Shown piece by piece: positions 52,556 to 64,000 of a stretch of DNA of 64,000 nt. Both the position numbers and the translations under genes were made by a program. The stretch lies in assembly GCF_002288925.2 (NCBI RefSeq), contig NW_022097996.1:14687168-14751167 (forward strand), in the 5' to 3' direction. The first letter of the stretch is position 1, and each line of letters begins with the position of its first letter. Below the pieces are notes generated by a model, which worked only from the letters and a program-made list of their open reading frames with translations, was not told the DNA's origin and did not search any database. This DNA is from Delphinapterus leucas. Taxonomy: Eukaryota; Chordata; Mammalia; Artiodactyla; Monodontidae.

Positions 52556-52815
52556 AAAAGACAAACACTGAATGATATTACCTATATGTGGAATCTGAAA
52601 AATACAACAAACTAGTGAATAAAACAAAAAGAACCAGACTCACGCATATAGAGAACAACCTGGTGGTTACCAGTAGGGAGAGGGAATCAGGGAGGGGCAA
52701 TATAGGGATAAGGGGAAAAGAAGTGTTGTTATGGGATTATATGAAATCACGTGTGTGAAACGTTTGAAAATTGTAAAGCACTAGAGAATTTAAAGAATCT
52801 TAAAAAAAAAAAAAA
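52556..52815 (+). mobile_element. L1 3'-end fragment
   Basis: 'gaatgatattacctatatgtggaatctgaaaaatacaacaaac', 'ccagactcac' and 'tggtggttaccagtagggagaggg' mark a cetartiodactyl L1 3'UTR, ending with an A13 tail. A short AAGAGTAA repeat borders it. Confidence 0.78.
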
Positions 52816-53103
52816 GAGTAACGGTGTAGCTTTAGGGTGTGTTTGTCTCGTCAAGCAAAGAGTAGTGTTTGTTTGGTTGACTCTTATCAGGGAAAAGAGA
52901 GAGTGAAGATCAAACTAGACTGTTTTGCAGTCTAAGGGGGGGGCGGGGGGGAGGGCAGGAAGCGACGGGGGCGGGAAGCAGGAGAGGGAAATCCCTGCTC
53001 ATGATTCATCTCTGGGCAGAGCAGGGTCAGTAGAGTCTACACAGGGCTCAACTTAACACACTTCCACATCTCCTCCTTCCTTCTCATTTCCTCCCTCTTT
53101 TTT

Positions 53104-53213
53104 TTTGCTATGCTGGCAGCATGTGGGATCTTAGTTTCCTAACCAGGGATCGAACCCTTGACTCCTGCAGTGGAAGCGGGGAGTCATAACCACTGGCCTG
53201 CCAAGGAAGTCCC
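53104..53213 (-). mobile_element. Short CHR-1-like SINE
   Basis: Minus strand: 'catgtgggatcttagtttcctaaccagggatcgaacc' and 'cactggcctgccaaggaagtccc'. Confidence 0.82.
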
Positions 53214-53271
53214 CTCGTTACCTTCTCTCTTTTGTCCCAGGCTGCTGCTCCAGTGCAGCCCTCCTGTCTCC

Positions 53272-53298
53272 CTCCTCTGTCTCTGTCTCTGTCTCTGA

Positions 53299-53341
<43 letters not shown>

Positions 53342-53342
53342 C
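53272..53342. repeat. Compound CT / CA microsatellite
   Basis: CTGTCT and CT repeats to about 53317, followed by a CA run of about 24 bp. Frames across it are artefactual. Confidence 0.92.
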
Positions 53343-53859
53343 CCGCCCCCACAGACACACAAGTCTGTGGGTCGGCAAAGCCTCAGATCTCCACCACACC
53401 CGGGTCCCTCAAACAGGGTGCAGTGGGGATTACACACTAGGAAGCCTCCTCCTCGCCCACCCCCTCCCCCTTTTACTTTGACTTTGTTCTTGTCTGTGAT
53501 CCTGTCCCTGTGGACTTTTCACCCCATGTCCACCAGTGTCCCTGCCACCAGTAGCATTGTCACCTCTGTCTTGCAGCCCCTCCAGGCTCTTTTCACCTTG
53601 GTGACCTTGGTGGTGTTTATGGGGGTGCGGGGGGTCTTTGTGTCTCTGCCTCAGCTCCCTGTGGCCGAAACTGTTCCTGCACAGGGCTGCTCAGCAAGCT
53701 CCAGACGTGCCTCCCCTAAACGCACATGGGTTCTAAGATGCCTGCACTAATGCTGGTATGATGTCCTTGTCCTGTTCTAGGGGATATTTATGGTGGGAAA
53801 TATGACTGGCAGGTTGGGAACAGAACAGAGGTAACTGAATGTCCTGTTGAGGGATTGCC

Positions 53860-55240
53860 CAGGTCCAAAGGCACCATGGAGTCAATTTCAAGTTTTCACT
53901 TGATGTTACCAAAGATTTTTAAAAAGGCACCATTTGTAGTGTTAAAAGTGTCAATTCATCAGGAAGACATCTTAATCATAAATATTATGTGCCTAATAGT
54001 AGAGCTTTAAAATATCAATACATAAGGCAAAAACTGATGAAATTAAAGGACTATCATATCACCCTTTAATGAAGATGAAAAAGGATAGTAACACTATCAA
54101 CCACCATGGGAATTGCCCCGCAGTCCAGTGGTTAGGATTCTGTGCTTTCACCGCAGAGGGCACCTGTTCACTCCCTGGTTGGGGAACTAAGATGCCGGAA
54201 GCCCTGCGGCACGACCAAATTAAAAACAAACTTAAAAAAAAAGAACCAAAAAAAACCTATCAACCACCTTGACTTAATTGACATTCAGAGAGCACACTGC
54301 AACATCTAATGAAGTCTCATTCTTTTTTGACAAACGTGGTACTTTCATCAACATAGACCACATTCTGGACAATTTTAAAAAGTCTAAATAAGTTTAAAAG
54401 CAATGAAATCGTATAGACTCTGTTCTCTGACTTCAATGAAATTACATTACTAGTCAAGAATGATCTCTAGAAAAAAAAACTCCAAAATTTGAGTCTAAAG
54501 CAATATACCTCCAAAGCATTCATGGTTCTTAGATGAAATCAAAAGAGAATTTTTTTTAATTTCAAAATAAATAATAATGAATATATACCACATGGAAATT
54601 TGTGGAAGACTGCTAAAGCAGTGCTTAGAGTAAACTGTGTAGTTTGCAATTAAAGACCTTCCTTCTGTTAAAAGAGTAGGGGGTTGGGAGAAATAGGGAG
54701 TAAAATTTTAAAAAATAAAATAAAATCAGTGACTGGAAGATCCACATTAATCACCATAAGATAAGTGCAAATTAAACTCAAAAGAATAAGAAGGAAATAA
54801 TAATAATATGAGTAGAAATCAATGAAATAGAAATACAAACAGTTAAAGGAATTGACAAACCAAGCATTGATTCTTTGAAATAATCAACAAAATGAATAAA
54901 ATAAAATCAATAAACCAAATTTTAAAAGAAAAAAAAGCAAAAAAAACCACCACCCAATATAAAGAATTAACGATGGGATATTATTACAAACTCTGCAGCC
55001 ATGAAAAGGATAATAAGGGGATCTTACGAATAATAATTTGATGCTGATAAATTGGACAACTTGAATAAAAAGGACAAATTCCTTGAAAAATACTACTTAG
55101 CAAAACAGATACAAGATGATTCTACTCAGGTTCTGGACATTGCTCTAAGTCAGAGGAGAAAGGCATAAAGATCGGAAAGGAAGAAATAACCAACTGTATT
55201 CATTTGCAGAGAACAACTGCTAGAACTAAGTGAATCTAGC
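53860..55240 (+). repeat. Old LINE-1 ORF2, plus strand
   Basis: Diverged ORF2 sequence ('caggaagacatcttaatcataaatattatgtgcctaatag', 'caaagcattcatggttcttagatgaaatcaaa', 'gataaattggacaacttg'). No usable frame. Split by the SINE at 54106. Confidence 0.75.
54094..54268 (+). mobile_element. CHR-1-like SINE
   Basis: Starts GGGAATTGCCCCGCAGTCC. Perfect 12-bp duplication CTATCAACCACC (54094-54105 and 54257-54268). Confidence 0.9.
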
Positions 55241-55926
55241 AGGTCATAGCATGCAAGTCCGGGAGCATAGGAGGCAATAGGATTGTGTGAGCAGGAAAAG
55301 AGGACGCAGCCATTACCTAAACTCAGAGGAGGCCCAGCCTGGAAAAGGGAGGACTAGAGGGACACACATTATCACAGCTGTCTCTAAGTTCTTCAAAGAA
55401 TTTTATGTGTCAGAGGGCTGCATTTTGTCTTATTTGGATCCAGCCAGTCAAACTGGGCTCCACATAACTTGTTTTTGGTTCAATCTTCTTTTTTTTAAAA
55501 TTTAACATTCTGACTTAAAACACTCTCAAATTACAGAAAATTGCAAAAACCGTACTAAACACATTTCCTTGAACCATCTGAGAACAAGTCAATGACAGAA
55601 TGCACATCACCCCTTAAAGCTTCAGTGGGGGTTTCCAACAAACCAGAACATTCTACCCCCATAGTTAAATGCAGCCTTCAGAGTCAGAAAATTAACATCC
55701 AAAGGGTACTATCAGCTAATCCTCAGACCCCATTCATATTTCTCCAGTTGTCTCTATGATATCATTTATTGCACAGAGATCCTATCCTGAATTGCTGTTT
55801 CATCTTTTTCTGTGACTCCTTGATATTTAGTGGGAAATTGACAGACTATTTTTGAGGACAGGTTGTCAACTTCCTTTTTATTTTATTTACTTATTTACAT
55901 GTATGTTAGATGATTTTGTATTTTTC

Positions 55927-56045
55927 CTACGTGCCTGCTATGGGCTGAATTGTGCTCCTCCACCACCAAATTCATATGTTTAAATCCTAACCAACAGTAG
56001 CTCAGAATAAGACTATGTTTGTAGATAGGGTCTTTAATTTATTTA
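55927..56045 (+). repeat. MLT1-type LTR fragment
   Basis: 'gctatgggctgaattgtgctcc', 'aattcatatgtttaaatcctaacc' and 'agactatgtttgtagatagggtctttaa' match the left end of MLT1 LTRs. Truncated by L1 sequence. Confidence 0.75.
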
Positions 56046-58430
56046 ATTTTTTAAATAAAAAATATTATTCAATTTATTTAATCTGAAAACCAAAACCATA
56101 CAAAACAGTTCGTCCATTTCACCCATCCTGCACTCCTACCCCACCTGTTGCAACCATCAATCTGTTCTCTGTATCTATGAGCTTTTTATTTTTTTTTAGA
56201 TTCTGCATATAAGAGAGATCATATGGTATTTTTCTTTGTCTGACTTTTTCACCAAGCATAATGCCCTCAAGGTCCACCCATGTTGTCATGCATGGAGAGA
56301 TTTAAATTTTTGTGGCAGAATAATATTCCACTGTGTTTATATATATATATATATACCACAATTTCTTTATACATTCACCCATCAATGGACACTTCAGTTG
56401 TGTCCATTTCTTGAGTATTGTAAATAATACTGCAGTGAACATGGGGTGCTTATATCTTTTTTAGTTAGCGTTTTCATTTTCTTTGGATAAATACACAGAG
56501 GTGAAATTGCAGAATCATACAGTAGTTATATTTTTAACTCTTTGAGAAATCTTCATACTGTTTTCTATGGTGGTTGCACAAATTTGCATTCCCACCAACA
56601 GTACACAAGGGTCCCCTTTTCTTCACATCCTCCCCAACGCTTATTCTTTTTCTGTCTTTTTGATAATAGCCATTCTAACAGGTGTGAGGCAATAGCTCAT
56701 TGTGGTTTTGATTTGCATTTCCCTGATGATTAATGATGTTGACCATATTTTTATGTACCTATTGGCTATCTGTATGTCTTCTTTGGAAAAATGTCTATTC
56801 AGAACTTCTGCTAATTTTTAAATTGGGTTGTTTGGGGGATTTTTGCTATTGAGTTGTATGAGCTCCTTATATATTTTGGATATTACCTGTTTATAAGATA
56901 CATGATTTACAAATGTTTTCTCGCATTCAATATGTTGCCTCTTCATTTTGTTAACAGTTCCCTTTGCTGTGCAGAAGCTTTGTAGTCCCACTTGTTTATG
57001 TTTGCTTTTGTTGCTTTTGCTTTTGGTGTCAGATTCAAAAAATCATTGCCAAGATCAGTGTCAAGTTGCTTACTGTCTATGTTTTTTTCTAGGAGTTTTA
57101 TGGTTTCAGTTCTTATGTTCAACTCTTTAATCCATTTTGGGTTGATTGTGTGTATGGTATAAGATAGTGGTCCAGTTTCATTCTTGTGCATGTTGCTGTC
57201 CAGTTTTCCCAACACCATTTACTGAAGAGAATGTCCTTTCCCTATTGTATATTCTTGGCTCTCTTGGCATAAGTTAATTGACCATATATGCATGGGTTTA
57301 TTTTGGGGCTCTCTATTCTATTCCACTGATTTATGTGTCTGTTTTTATGCCAATACCATACTGTTTAATTGAAATAGCTTTATAATATAGTTTGAAATCA
57401 GGAAGCAAGATGCCTCCAGCTTTGCTTTCCTTTCTTAAGATTACTTTGGCTATTCAGGGTCTTTTGTGGTTCAGTACAAATTTTAATTCTTTGCTCTATT
57501 TCTGTGAAAAATGCCACTGAAATTTTAATAGAGATTGCATTGAATCTATAGATTGTTTTAGATGTATGAACATTTTAACAGTATTGATTCTTTAAATCCA
57601 TGGGCATGGACTATCTTTCCATTTATTTGTGTCTTCTTCAATGTAGTTTTCAATATACAGGCCTTTGACCTCCTTGGTTAAATGTATTCATAGGAATTTT
57701 CTTTTTTAGATGCAATTGTAAATTAGATTGTTTTCTTAATTTCTCTTTCTGCTGGCTTTTTATTAGTGTAAAGAAATGCAACCAGATGTTTTCACGTTGA
57801 TTTTGTATCCTGTAACTTTACTGAATTCATTTATTAGTTCTAAGAGTTTTTTCGATGGCATTTTTAGGATTTTCTATACATAATATCATGTCATCTGTGA
57901 CATGTGACAATTTTACTTACTCCTTTCCAATTTGGATGTCTTTTATTCCTTTTTCTTACCTAATCACTCTGGCTGGGACTTCCAATACTATGTTAAATAA
58001 AAGTGACAAGAGTGAGTGTCCTTATCTTGTTCCTGATCTTAGAAGAGGTAATTTTAGCTTTCCACCATTGAATATGATGCTTGCTGTGGCCTTGTCAGAT
58101 ATGGCCTTTATTATGTTGAGGTCTATTCCCTCTATATCTGCTTTGTAGAGAGTTTTATCATAAATCAATGTTGAATTTTGTCAGATGCTTTTTCTGCATC
58201 TATTGAGATGATCATATCATTTTTATTCTTCATCTTGTTAATGTGGTGTATCACATTGACTGATTTGTGGATTTTGAACCATAGTTTGCATCCTTAGAAT
58301 AAATCCCACTTGATCATGTTGCATGGTCCTTTTAAGGTATTGTTGAATTCAGTTTTCTAATATTTTGTTGAAGATTTTTGCATCTATGTTCATCACGGAT
58401 ATTAGCCCGTAATTTTCTTTGTGCATGTGT
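56046..58430 (-). mobile_element. Old LINE-1 ORF2, minus strand
   Basis: Minus-strand frame 57218-56943 encodes ORF2p C-terminal [20 protein letters not shown], then NIRTETIKLLEKNID. Flanking sequence to 58430 reads as decayed reverse transcriptase. No complete frame. Confidence 0.85.
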
Positions 58431-58484
58431 GGCTGGCTTCCAGTCATCCTGAATCTAGGTATTGAGATCTTCTCCTTTGGGATA

Positions 58485-58506
58485 GGACATGTCTTGGCAC
58501 ATGCTC
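58485..58506 (+). promoter_or_regulatory. p53 response-element-like site in intron 1
   Basis: GGACATGTCT, 2-bp spacer TG, then GCACATGCTC. The first decamer fits RRRCWWGYYY fully and the second has one mismatch. It lies in the unassigned gap between two L1 blocks, 7 kb into TNFRSF10-like intron 1. Motif match only. Confidence 0.35.
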
Positions 58507-58559
58507 GACTACTGGGAACACTTAAAAAATATAATAGGCTGCTTCAGCAATCCCGAAAG

Positions 58560-58890
58560 TTTGAGAGATGACTAAGAGCTGGGGGAGGGCTGAACAAAAA
58601 ATTCATTTCCTACACAAGGCTACTCCTTCAAGACTGGGAGAGAGATGGTTGTTTCATCTACTGTATAGAAACAAACACAGTCAAGCGAAATGGAGAAACA
58701 AAGAAATCTGTTCCAAATGACAAAATAAGATAAAACCTTAGGAAAAACGCTTAATGAAATGGAGATAAGTAAGTTCCTTGATAAAGAGTTCAAAGTAATG
58801 GTCACAAAGAAGCTTGCCGAACTGGGGAGAATGAATGAACACAGTGAGAACTTCAACAAAGAGATGGAAAATATAAGAAATATAAAACAT
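58560..58890 (+). repeat. L1 5' end / ORF1 start fragment
   Basis: 'gaaatggagataagtaagttccttgataaagagttcaaagtaatggtcacaaagaagcttgccgaact' is typical old-L1 ORF1-region sequence. Confidence 0.6.
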
Positions 58891-58929
58891 TGGGATCCTT
58901 TTTTTTTTTTTTAAAGACTGTCTTTGAAA

Positions 58930-59040
58930 TTCAGAGTGTATTTTTCACTTGCAACACACCTTGATTCAGAGAAGCTATTTGAAGTGCTCCATCCCCACAT
59001 GGGCCTAATGATTACTGTATTGGACACCACCACCTGGGTC
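58930..59040 (+). repeat. MER5-like hAT fragment
   Basis: 'aagctatttgaagtgctccatccccacatgggcctaatgattactgtattggaca' resembles the MER5 right half (caagtgctcaatagccacatgtggctagtggctaccgtattggaca). Confidence 0.6.
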
Positions 59041-59857
59041 TCTAGAACTGAGAGAAGAAAGTCCTAATCCCTGTCCTCAACGAGCTGCCAGTCAATGGAA
59101 GACACAGAGAGGCACAGAAGTAATACAGTAAGGAGGGAAAAGCCTTCAGATAAAGCTCATGCCATCTGCCCCGGCAAGAAAACAATAGGAAAATATTTAA
59201 GCTGTGAAGAGTCAAACGGTGACCCAAAGAAAGGGGGTTCTGTGCTCTGGAATGCAAAGGTATTCTCCAGGAACTAAGCTGAAGACTTGCAGGAGCTGTC
59301 ACGACCTGGGAGCCCATGTCCCAAAGCTTGACCTTCACCTCCAGGCTCTCCTCCTTCAGGTGACCTCACTCTTCCCTGCAGGATCTATCTGTCATTCTCA
59401 TCTAATTCATATTTATCAGTAATGAAAGATACTCTAAAAAAACCAACTTTCAAAACCTTTCCTTAATAATGTATTATGATGATGACACTTTCTATCAATG
59501 ATAAAAAAGTGACTATTCAATAATGGTGATGGAGCAACTAGGATGACTTCTGAAAAATAATAGTGTCTTCCTTATGCTCTTCTTATATTAGAAAATTAAG
59601 ACTAGATGGATCAATGAATTAATTGTAATATATGAAACAAAAAAGTACTGCAAAAATATGAGAAAAAAATTCTTACAAGTTCGGAGAGGGGAAAGACTTC
59701 TTCAGTATGACAAAAAACTATAAAACTTGCCTAAAGTCAACTATATAAAAATTAAGAAGAAAGCTGCATGGAAGAAATCATGACAAAGTTAAAAACAAAT
59801 TAGAAAAAAATACTCAGAATACAAAGCACACTTAGAAGTGTAATTTCCTTAATCTAT

Positions 59858-60005
59858 AAGAATTCATAATGGGGACTTCCCTGGTGGTCCAGTGGTTAAA
59901 ACTCCGAGCTTCTACTGCAAGGGGCACAGGTTCGATCCCTTGTCGGGGAACTAAGATCCCACACACTGCATGGTGTGGCAAAAAAAAAAAAAAAGAGTTC
60001 ATAAT
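59858..60005 (+). mobile_element. CHR-1-like SINE
   Basis: Starts GGGGACTTCCCTGGTGGTCC; flanking 13-bp duplication AAGAATTCATAAT (59858-59870) and AAGAGTTCATAAT (59993-60005). Confidence 0.9.
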
Positions 60006-60610
60006 GAACTGGAAAGAAGATCAACAAGGAAATAGTAGACTTGAACAACACTATAAACCAACTAGACCTAGCAGACATCTATAGAGTACTTCAGTCAACC
60101 ACAACAAAATACACATTCTTTTCAAGTGCACATGGAACATTCTCCAGATTAGACCATATGTGAGCTCATAGAACAAATATCAATAAATTTAAAAGGAGAG
60201 AAATAATAGAAAGTATACCCTCCCACCACAATGGAATGAAATTAGAAATCAATAACAGGAAGAAATTGGGGAAGTTCACAGCTATGTAAAAATTAAACCA
60301 CACTCCCAAATAACCAATTAGTCAAAGAAGACATCAAACAGGAAATTGGAAGATATTTTGAGATGAATGAGATTGAAGATACAGCATACCAAAACTTACG
60401 GGATATAGCTAAAGTAGCTGAAAACTTAGAAAGAAATTTATAGCTGTAAATGACTACTTTAAAGGAAGAAGAAAGATCTCAAATCAATAACCTAATATTG
60501 TACTGTAAGACACTGAAAAATGAAGAGCAAACTAAAGGTAAAGTAAGCAGAGGAAGGAAATAATACAGATTAGAGCAGAAAGTAATGAAATTGAAAGTAG
60601 AAAAACAACA
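60006..60610 (+). repeat. Old LINE-1 ORF2, plus strand
   Basis: 'ttgaacaacactataaaccaactagacctagcagacatc', 'acacattcttttcaagtgcacatggaacattctcc' and 'gaaattagaaatcaataacagg' are ORF2 sequence; the frame is destroyed. Confidence 0.85.
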
Positions 60611-61070
60611 GAGTGTGTGCTGATGGGTGTGTGATGGGCCTTGTGGTGCCCTAGCCCTTCTGCTTGCCCATGACCATGGTAGAAACAGGGAAAAGCCGAT
60701 GCTGGTCAGGTCTCCTGTGCCATGGGGAAGGGGTGAAGGAGGGAGATCAGGGTCATGGAGGGGAAATGAACCTGCCCCCGGCTATGGTAGACCGGCAGCT
60801 CTGTGAGATGTTATGCTACTTATTATCTGTCTTCTTTTCACTGGCTATATTCCTAAAACCTAAAACAGGCAGGCACAGAGTGGGTACTCCCATGTTTGTT
60901 GAACGATTAAACAAAGGCTGGATAGTATTCCACTGTGTGGTTGTTACATAATTTAGTAACAATTTGCATAACACTAAGAATTTTTGATTTTTTTCAAAAT
61001 TATTATTACATTGAATATATGTGAAAATAAATCCATATATATTTTTCTGATCATGTAAATAGGGTGGCTT

Positions 61071-61214
61071 GGGCTTCCCTGGTGGCGCAGTGGTTGGGGG
61101 TCTGCCTGCCAATGCAGGGGGCGTGGGTTCGTGCCCCGGTCCGGGAGGGTCCCGCGTGCCGTGGAGCGGCTGGGCCCAGTGAGCCGTGGCCGCTGGGCCT
61201 GCGCGTCCGGAGCC
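61071..61214 (+). mobile_element. CHR-2-type SINE lacking its 3' end
   Basis: Head and body intact from GGGCTTCCCTGG to 'gcgcgtccggagcct', then an abrupt stop with no 'gtgctc...gcccgcgta' segment and no A-tail. Confidence 0.88.
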
Positions 61215-62489
61215 TAGAAGAATAGAATCTGGGTCAACCTGCAAAAGTATCTTTTTACCGTAGACCTGCATACACACACTCACGTGGTCACATGTACATC
61301 CGGTTTTGGTTCATATAGTTCAGTAGTTTTGATCTTATGTTGTGGGCCTTTTTTCATTTTTGCTAACTACAAAAAAATTGGTTTAAACTTGCATTTCTTT
61401 ATTTTCATTATTTTTGTTTATGATTTTGGTCTTTTCTGCTTAGAGTCTTTCTAAGAAGACAAGCTATCATGCCTGTGCATTTTCTCACATACAGACAATA
61501 AGTTCCTAATTTTTTGTTATCATTTTATTTAGTCTAATATTTTAGAGTACAGAAATTTTCATTTTTAACTAGTGAAATTTGTAGATACAACACTTTTTAA
61601 TTGCTTATAAGCTTAGAGAGACCCCATATAAGATGACGTTCTCGAATCTCGTAGAGAATTTTTATTTTTTTTAGCGTGTAGCTATAACCTAAATGGAATT
61701 TATTTTGTGATTGATATGATGTGTTCCCTGAATTGTTCTGAGTCACTTTCTGGTTCTTCCAACCCCATTTAGCAATGGATTCTCCTATTTCTCTCTGCTT
61801 TTGGCCTGTCCTTGATCACAGTTCAAATGTTTATACAGACATTGGTCTCTTTCTGCCTAGACAGTTCCTTTTTGCTCATTTCTTGCTCAATACACATTTT
61901 AACTTAATAACGTGAATGTAAAAAAAAAAAGAAAGAAAGCAAACATTTAAAAGGTCAGTTATCCCTCCATCCTAATTAACTACTTTGATATTTTTAAAAA
62001 GAGGTCAATACACGTTCAAAGTGAGAAAATTTAAATAGTACAGAAAGGTTCTCAGACAATAGTGAGACCTCTTTCACTCTTTTCCCAGCCCCCTGGCTCT
62101 TTTTATTTCAAGTAACTAGGAGAGGGAATTTCTTGTGATTGTTTGCCAGAATCTTTATGTATATGCCATGTATATATGCATATGCATATGTATAGCTGTA
62201 TATTTTTACATGCAAGACATTATACTATGTAATGCGCTCTTCCCAATGAAATTTTCTCATATATTTTAGTATGTAACAGAGCAAATACCTTTTCCTTACT
62301 TTTTAAAAACTTATAATTTTACCCAGGCAGAATTTAGAATTGTTTCACAAGATTTCCTCCACTCCCCCCAAAAAAAATCATTGAAGTTTTTATTAAATTT
62401 ATCTTAAAATTAAAAAAGAATCTAGTAAGAATTGAGATATTGTCAATATTCAACATATTTCTTATGAAGGTAGAATTTCAAGTCAAGTA
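61215..62489. other. AT-rich intron sequence, unassigned
   Basis: Likely old repeat debris. No exon resembling a TNF-receptor cysteine-rich domain was seen. Confidence 0.35.
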
Positions 62490-62750
62490 CAGTCGTCCCT
62501 CAGTACCTGCAGGAAATTGGTTCCAGGAGTTCCCACATATGCCTAAGTCTGCAGATGCCCAAGTCCCTGATATAAAATGGCATGGTAAAGGCAGCCCTCC
62601 ATACCCACGGGTTTTACATCTGTGGATTCAACCAACTACAGATAGAAATTTCAAAATGTGCAAATATGGAGAGCTGACTGTATATGTTTTGAAAATCCAC
62701 ATATAGGTGGATTCACAAAGTTGAAATCTGTGTTGTTCAAGGTTCAACTG
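62490..62750 (+). mobile_element. Tigger-type (TcMar) non-autonomous DNA transposon
   Basis: Begins CAGTCGTCCCTCAGTACC and ends GGTTCAACTG between TA dinucleotides (62488-62489, 62751-62752). Internal 'ccctccatacccacgggtttta' and 'ctgtggattcaaccaac' match MER8/Tigger-like elements. No transposase frame. Confidence 0.82.
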
Positions 62751-63066
62751 TATTATAACTCAAGATTTATGCTTTTCTTCACATAAATTATTACATTTTC
62801 TTGTCAAGGCTGTTTTCTTTGTATTTTAAGCATTTTGTAAGTTGGACCCTCTTGTCATAAATTTTCTGATTCAGTTTTAAACTCTACAATCATATCTAAA
62901 ATAACAACTGTTTTACCTGCTCCATCCAAGAATCTGCCTCATTTTTTTTTTCACAACATGCTTCATAGGCTAGAGTTTTCAGAATAATGTTCAACTATCC
63001 TTAGAAAAAGCAGGTGTTTTCATATTGGATGGACTCTCTTGGAGAGGCCCTTAGTATTTAACCATT

Positions 63067-63286
63067 AAGAACAAGGTTGGGGATAAAATGTCCTACTGTA
63101 GAGCACAGAGAACTATGTTCAATATCCTATGATAAACCATAATGGAAAAGAATATGAAAAAACATAATATATATGAATAACTGAATCACTTTGCTGTACA
63201 GCAGAAATTAACACAACATTGTAAATCAACTGTACTTCAGTAAAAATTAAATTAAATTAAATTTTTTTTAAAAGAATGAGGTTGGG
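63067..63286 (+). mobile_element. Young L1 3'UTR insertion
   Basis: 'cctactgtagagcacagagaactatgttcaatatcc' to 'caacattgtaaatcaactgtacttcagtaaaaatt', then an A/T tail. Flanks AAGAACAAGGTTGGG (63067-63081) and AAGAATGAGGTTGGG (63272-63286), two mismatches. Confidence 0.85.
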
Positions 63287-63511
63287 ACTTCCCTGGTGGC
63301 ACAGTGGTTGGGAGTCCACCTGCCGATGCGGGGGGCGTGGGTTTGTGCCCTGGTCCGGGAGGATCCCGCATGCCGTGGAGCAGCTGGGCCCGTGAGCCAT
63401 GGCCGCCGAGCCTGCGCGTCCGGAGCCTGTGCTCCATGATGGGAGGGGCTGCGGCGGTGGGAGCCCCGCGTACTGCAAAAAAAAAAAAAAAAAAAAAAGA
63501 ATGAGGTTGGG
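63271..63511 (+). mobile_element. CHR-2-type SINE nested at the L1 tail
   Basis: Full-length with a long A-tail, and perfect 16-bp duplication AAAGAATGAGGTTGGG (63271-63286 and 63496-63511), created at the right-hand flank of the L1 insertion. Confidence 0.94.
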
Positions 63512-63769
63512 TCTTGGTTTCATGTAGAAATTCTTATCATTGTGGATGCAGCCTCCGATTTTGAGATGGTTTCAAAAAGTCAAAATTGGTGCTAAATTTT
63601 ACCAAATATCTCTCCACCTTCCATAGAGGCTATCAGATGCTTTCATTCCCTTATTTAGACTATTGATATGGTACATTATTACTGATCAAAGCACCTTTGC
63701 ATTTGTGGAATAACCTTTACTTCTATTTTCCAAAGTGCCCTCATATATATTCTTCACTTGAGTCACATA

Positions 63770-63960
63770 TAGCCTGGGATGGAGTGCCTGTCTCCTGATG
63801 GGGTGGGTGAGAAAGGACTAGAAGGGGCAGAAGGGAGCTGTGTGGAGTGCTGGGAATGTTCTATGTCTTGATTGGATGATAACTATTCAGCTGCATACAG
63901 CTGTCAAAGCTGGAGCAGACACTTAAGAAGTGAGCATTACTGCAGGGAATGTGTCCATTA
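63770..63960 (+). repeat. Old L1 3'UTR-like fragment
   Basis: 'gtgtggagtgctgggaatgttctatgtcttgattgg' resembles mammalian-wide L1 3' ends. Confidence 0.5.
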
Positions 63961-64000
63961 AAAAAATATCAAAAGGAACCAAAACGAAATTGTAGGGCTG

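Noticed and set aside
53272..53342. CRISPR-like regular repeats
   Set aside because: Simple microsatellite with no spacers. The interspersed SINE copies are also far too long and irregular.
53232..53750. 172-codon plus frame
   Set aside because: Driven by the CT/CA microsatellite, with no family resemblance.
51620..64000. Further TNFRSF10-like exons
   Set aside because: I looked for cysteine-rich-domain or death-domain-like segments on the plus strand and saw none. The open frames here are repeat-derived.

Overview
This window is mammalian nuclear DNA, almost certainly from a cetacean (whale or dolphin). It holds at least nine copies of a young tRNA-derived SINE (head GGGCTTCCCTGGTGGCGCAG, GC-rich body, A-tail) that matches the cetacean CHR-2 type, plus older CHR-1-like copies. 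It also has L1 3' ends of the cetartiodactyl type, MIR and L2 fragments, MaLR LTRs, and interrupted genes with GT-AG introns. There is no prokaryotic gene organisation.

Three host genes lie in the order and orientation expected for the mammalian block syntenic to human 8p21.3. (1) R3HCC1, minus strand, 5-4847: five exons, with the 3' exons beyond the left edge. (2) CHMP7, minus strand, 34404-22765: ten coding exons giving a complete 450-residue frame. (3) The first exon of a TRAIL-receptor-like gene (TNFRSF10 family), plus strand, 51440-51619, divergent from CHMP7, with the rest beyond the right edge. Each gene starts in a GC/CpG-rich promoter. A fourth CpG-rich block (about 14,980-15,790) has no assigned gene. 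Beside it is a broken D1-class dopamine receptor pseudogene (about 14,795-14,345, minus).

Layout: 1-4,900 R3HCC1, with an antisense L1 3' fragment in intron 2; 4,900-21,900 intergenic (SINEs, MIR/L2, two LTRs, receptor pseudogene, orphan CpG block); about 21,900-34,560 CHMP7 with SINEs and old L1/L2 in its large intron 2; 34,560-51,280 divergent intergenic region with a polyadenylated retrocopy, a 3'UTR-only retrocopy, an LTR and a long minus-strand L1 split by SINEs; 51,280-64,000 TNFRSF10-like promoter, exon 1 and intron 1, mostly L1 debris with SINEs, a Tigger element and an MER5-like fragment.

Most notable points: R3HCC1 has CTG where the recalled human initiator ATG lies, and the only in-frame ATGs in the visible exons are in exon 1, which splices in phase 0; CHMP7 ends three codons early through an apparent 2-nt change just before the recalled stop; the dopamine receptor relic; and a SINE whose head is replaced by a tandem duplication. 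I saw no CRISPR array, operon or clearly new multi-gene system. Gene identities rest on comparison with human proteins recalled from memory, and no alignment was run.
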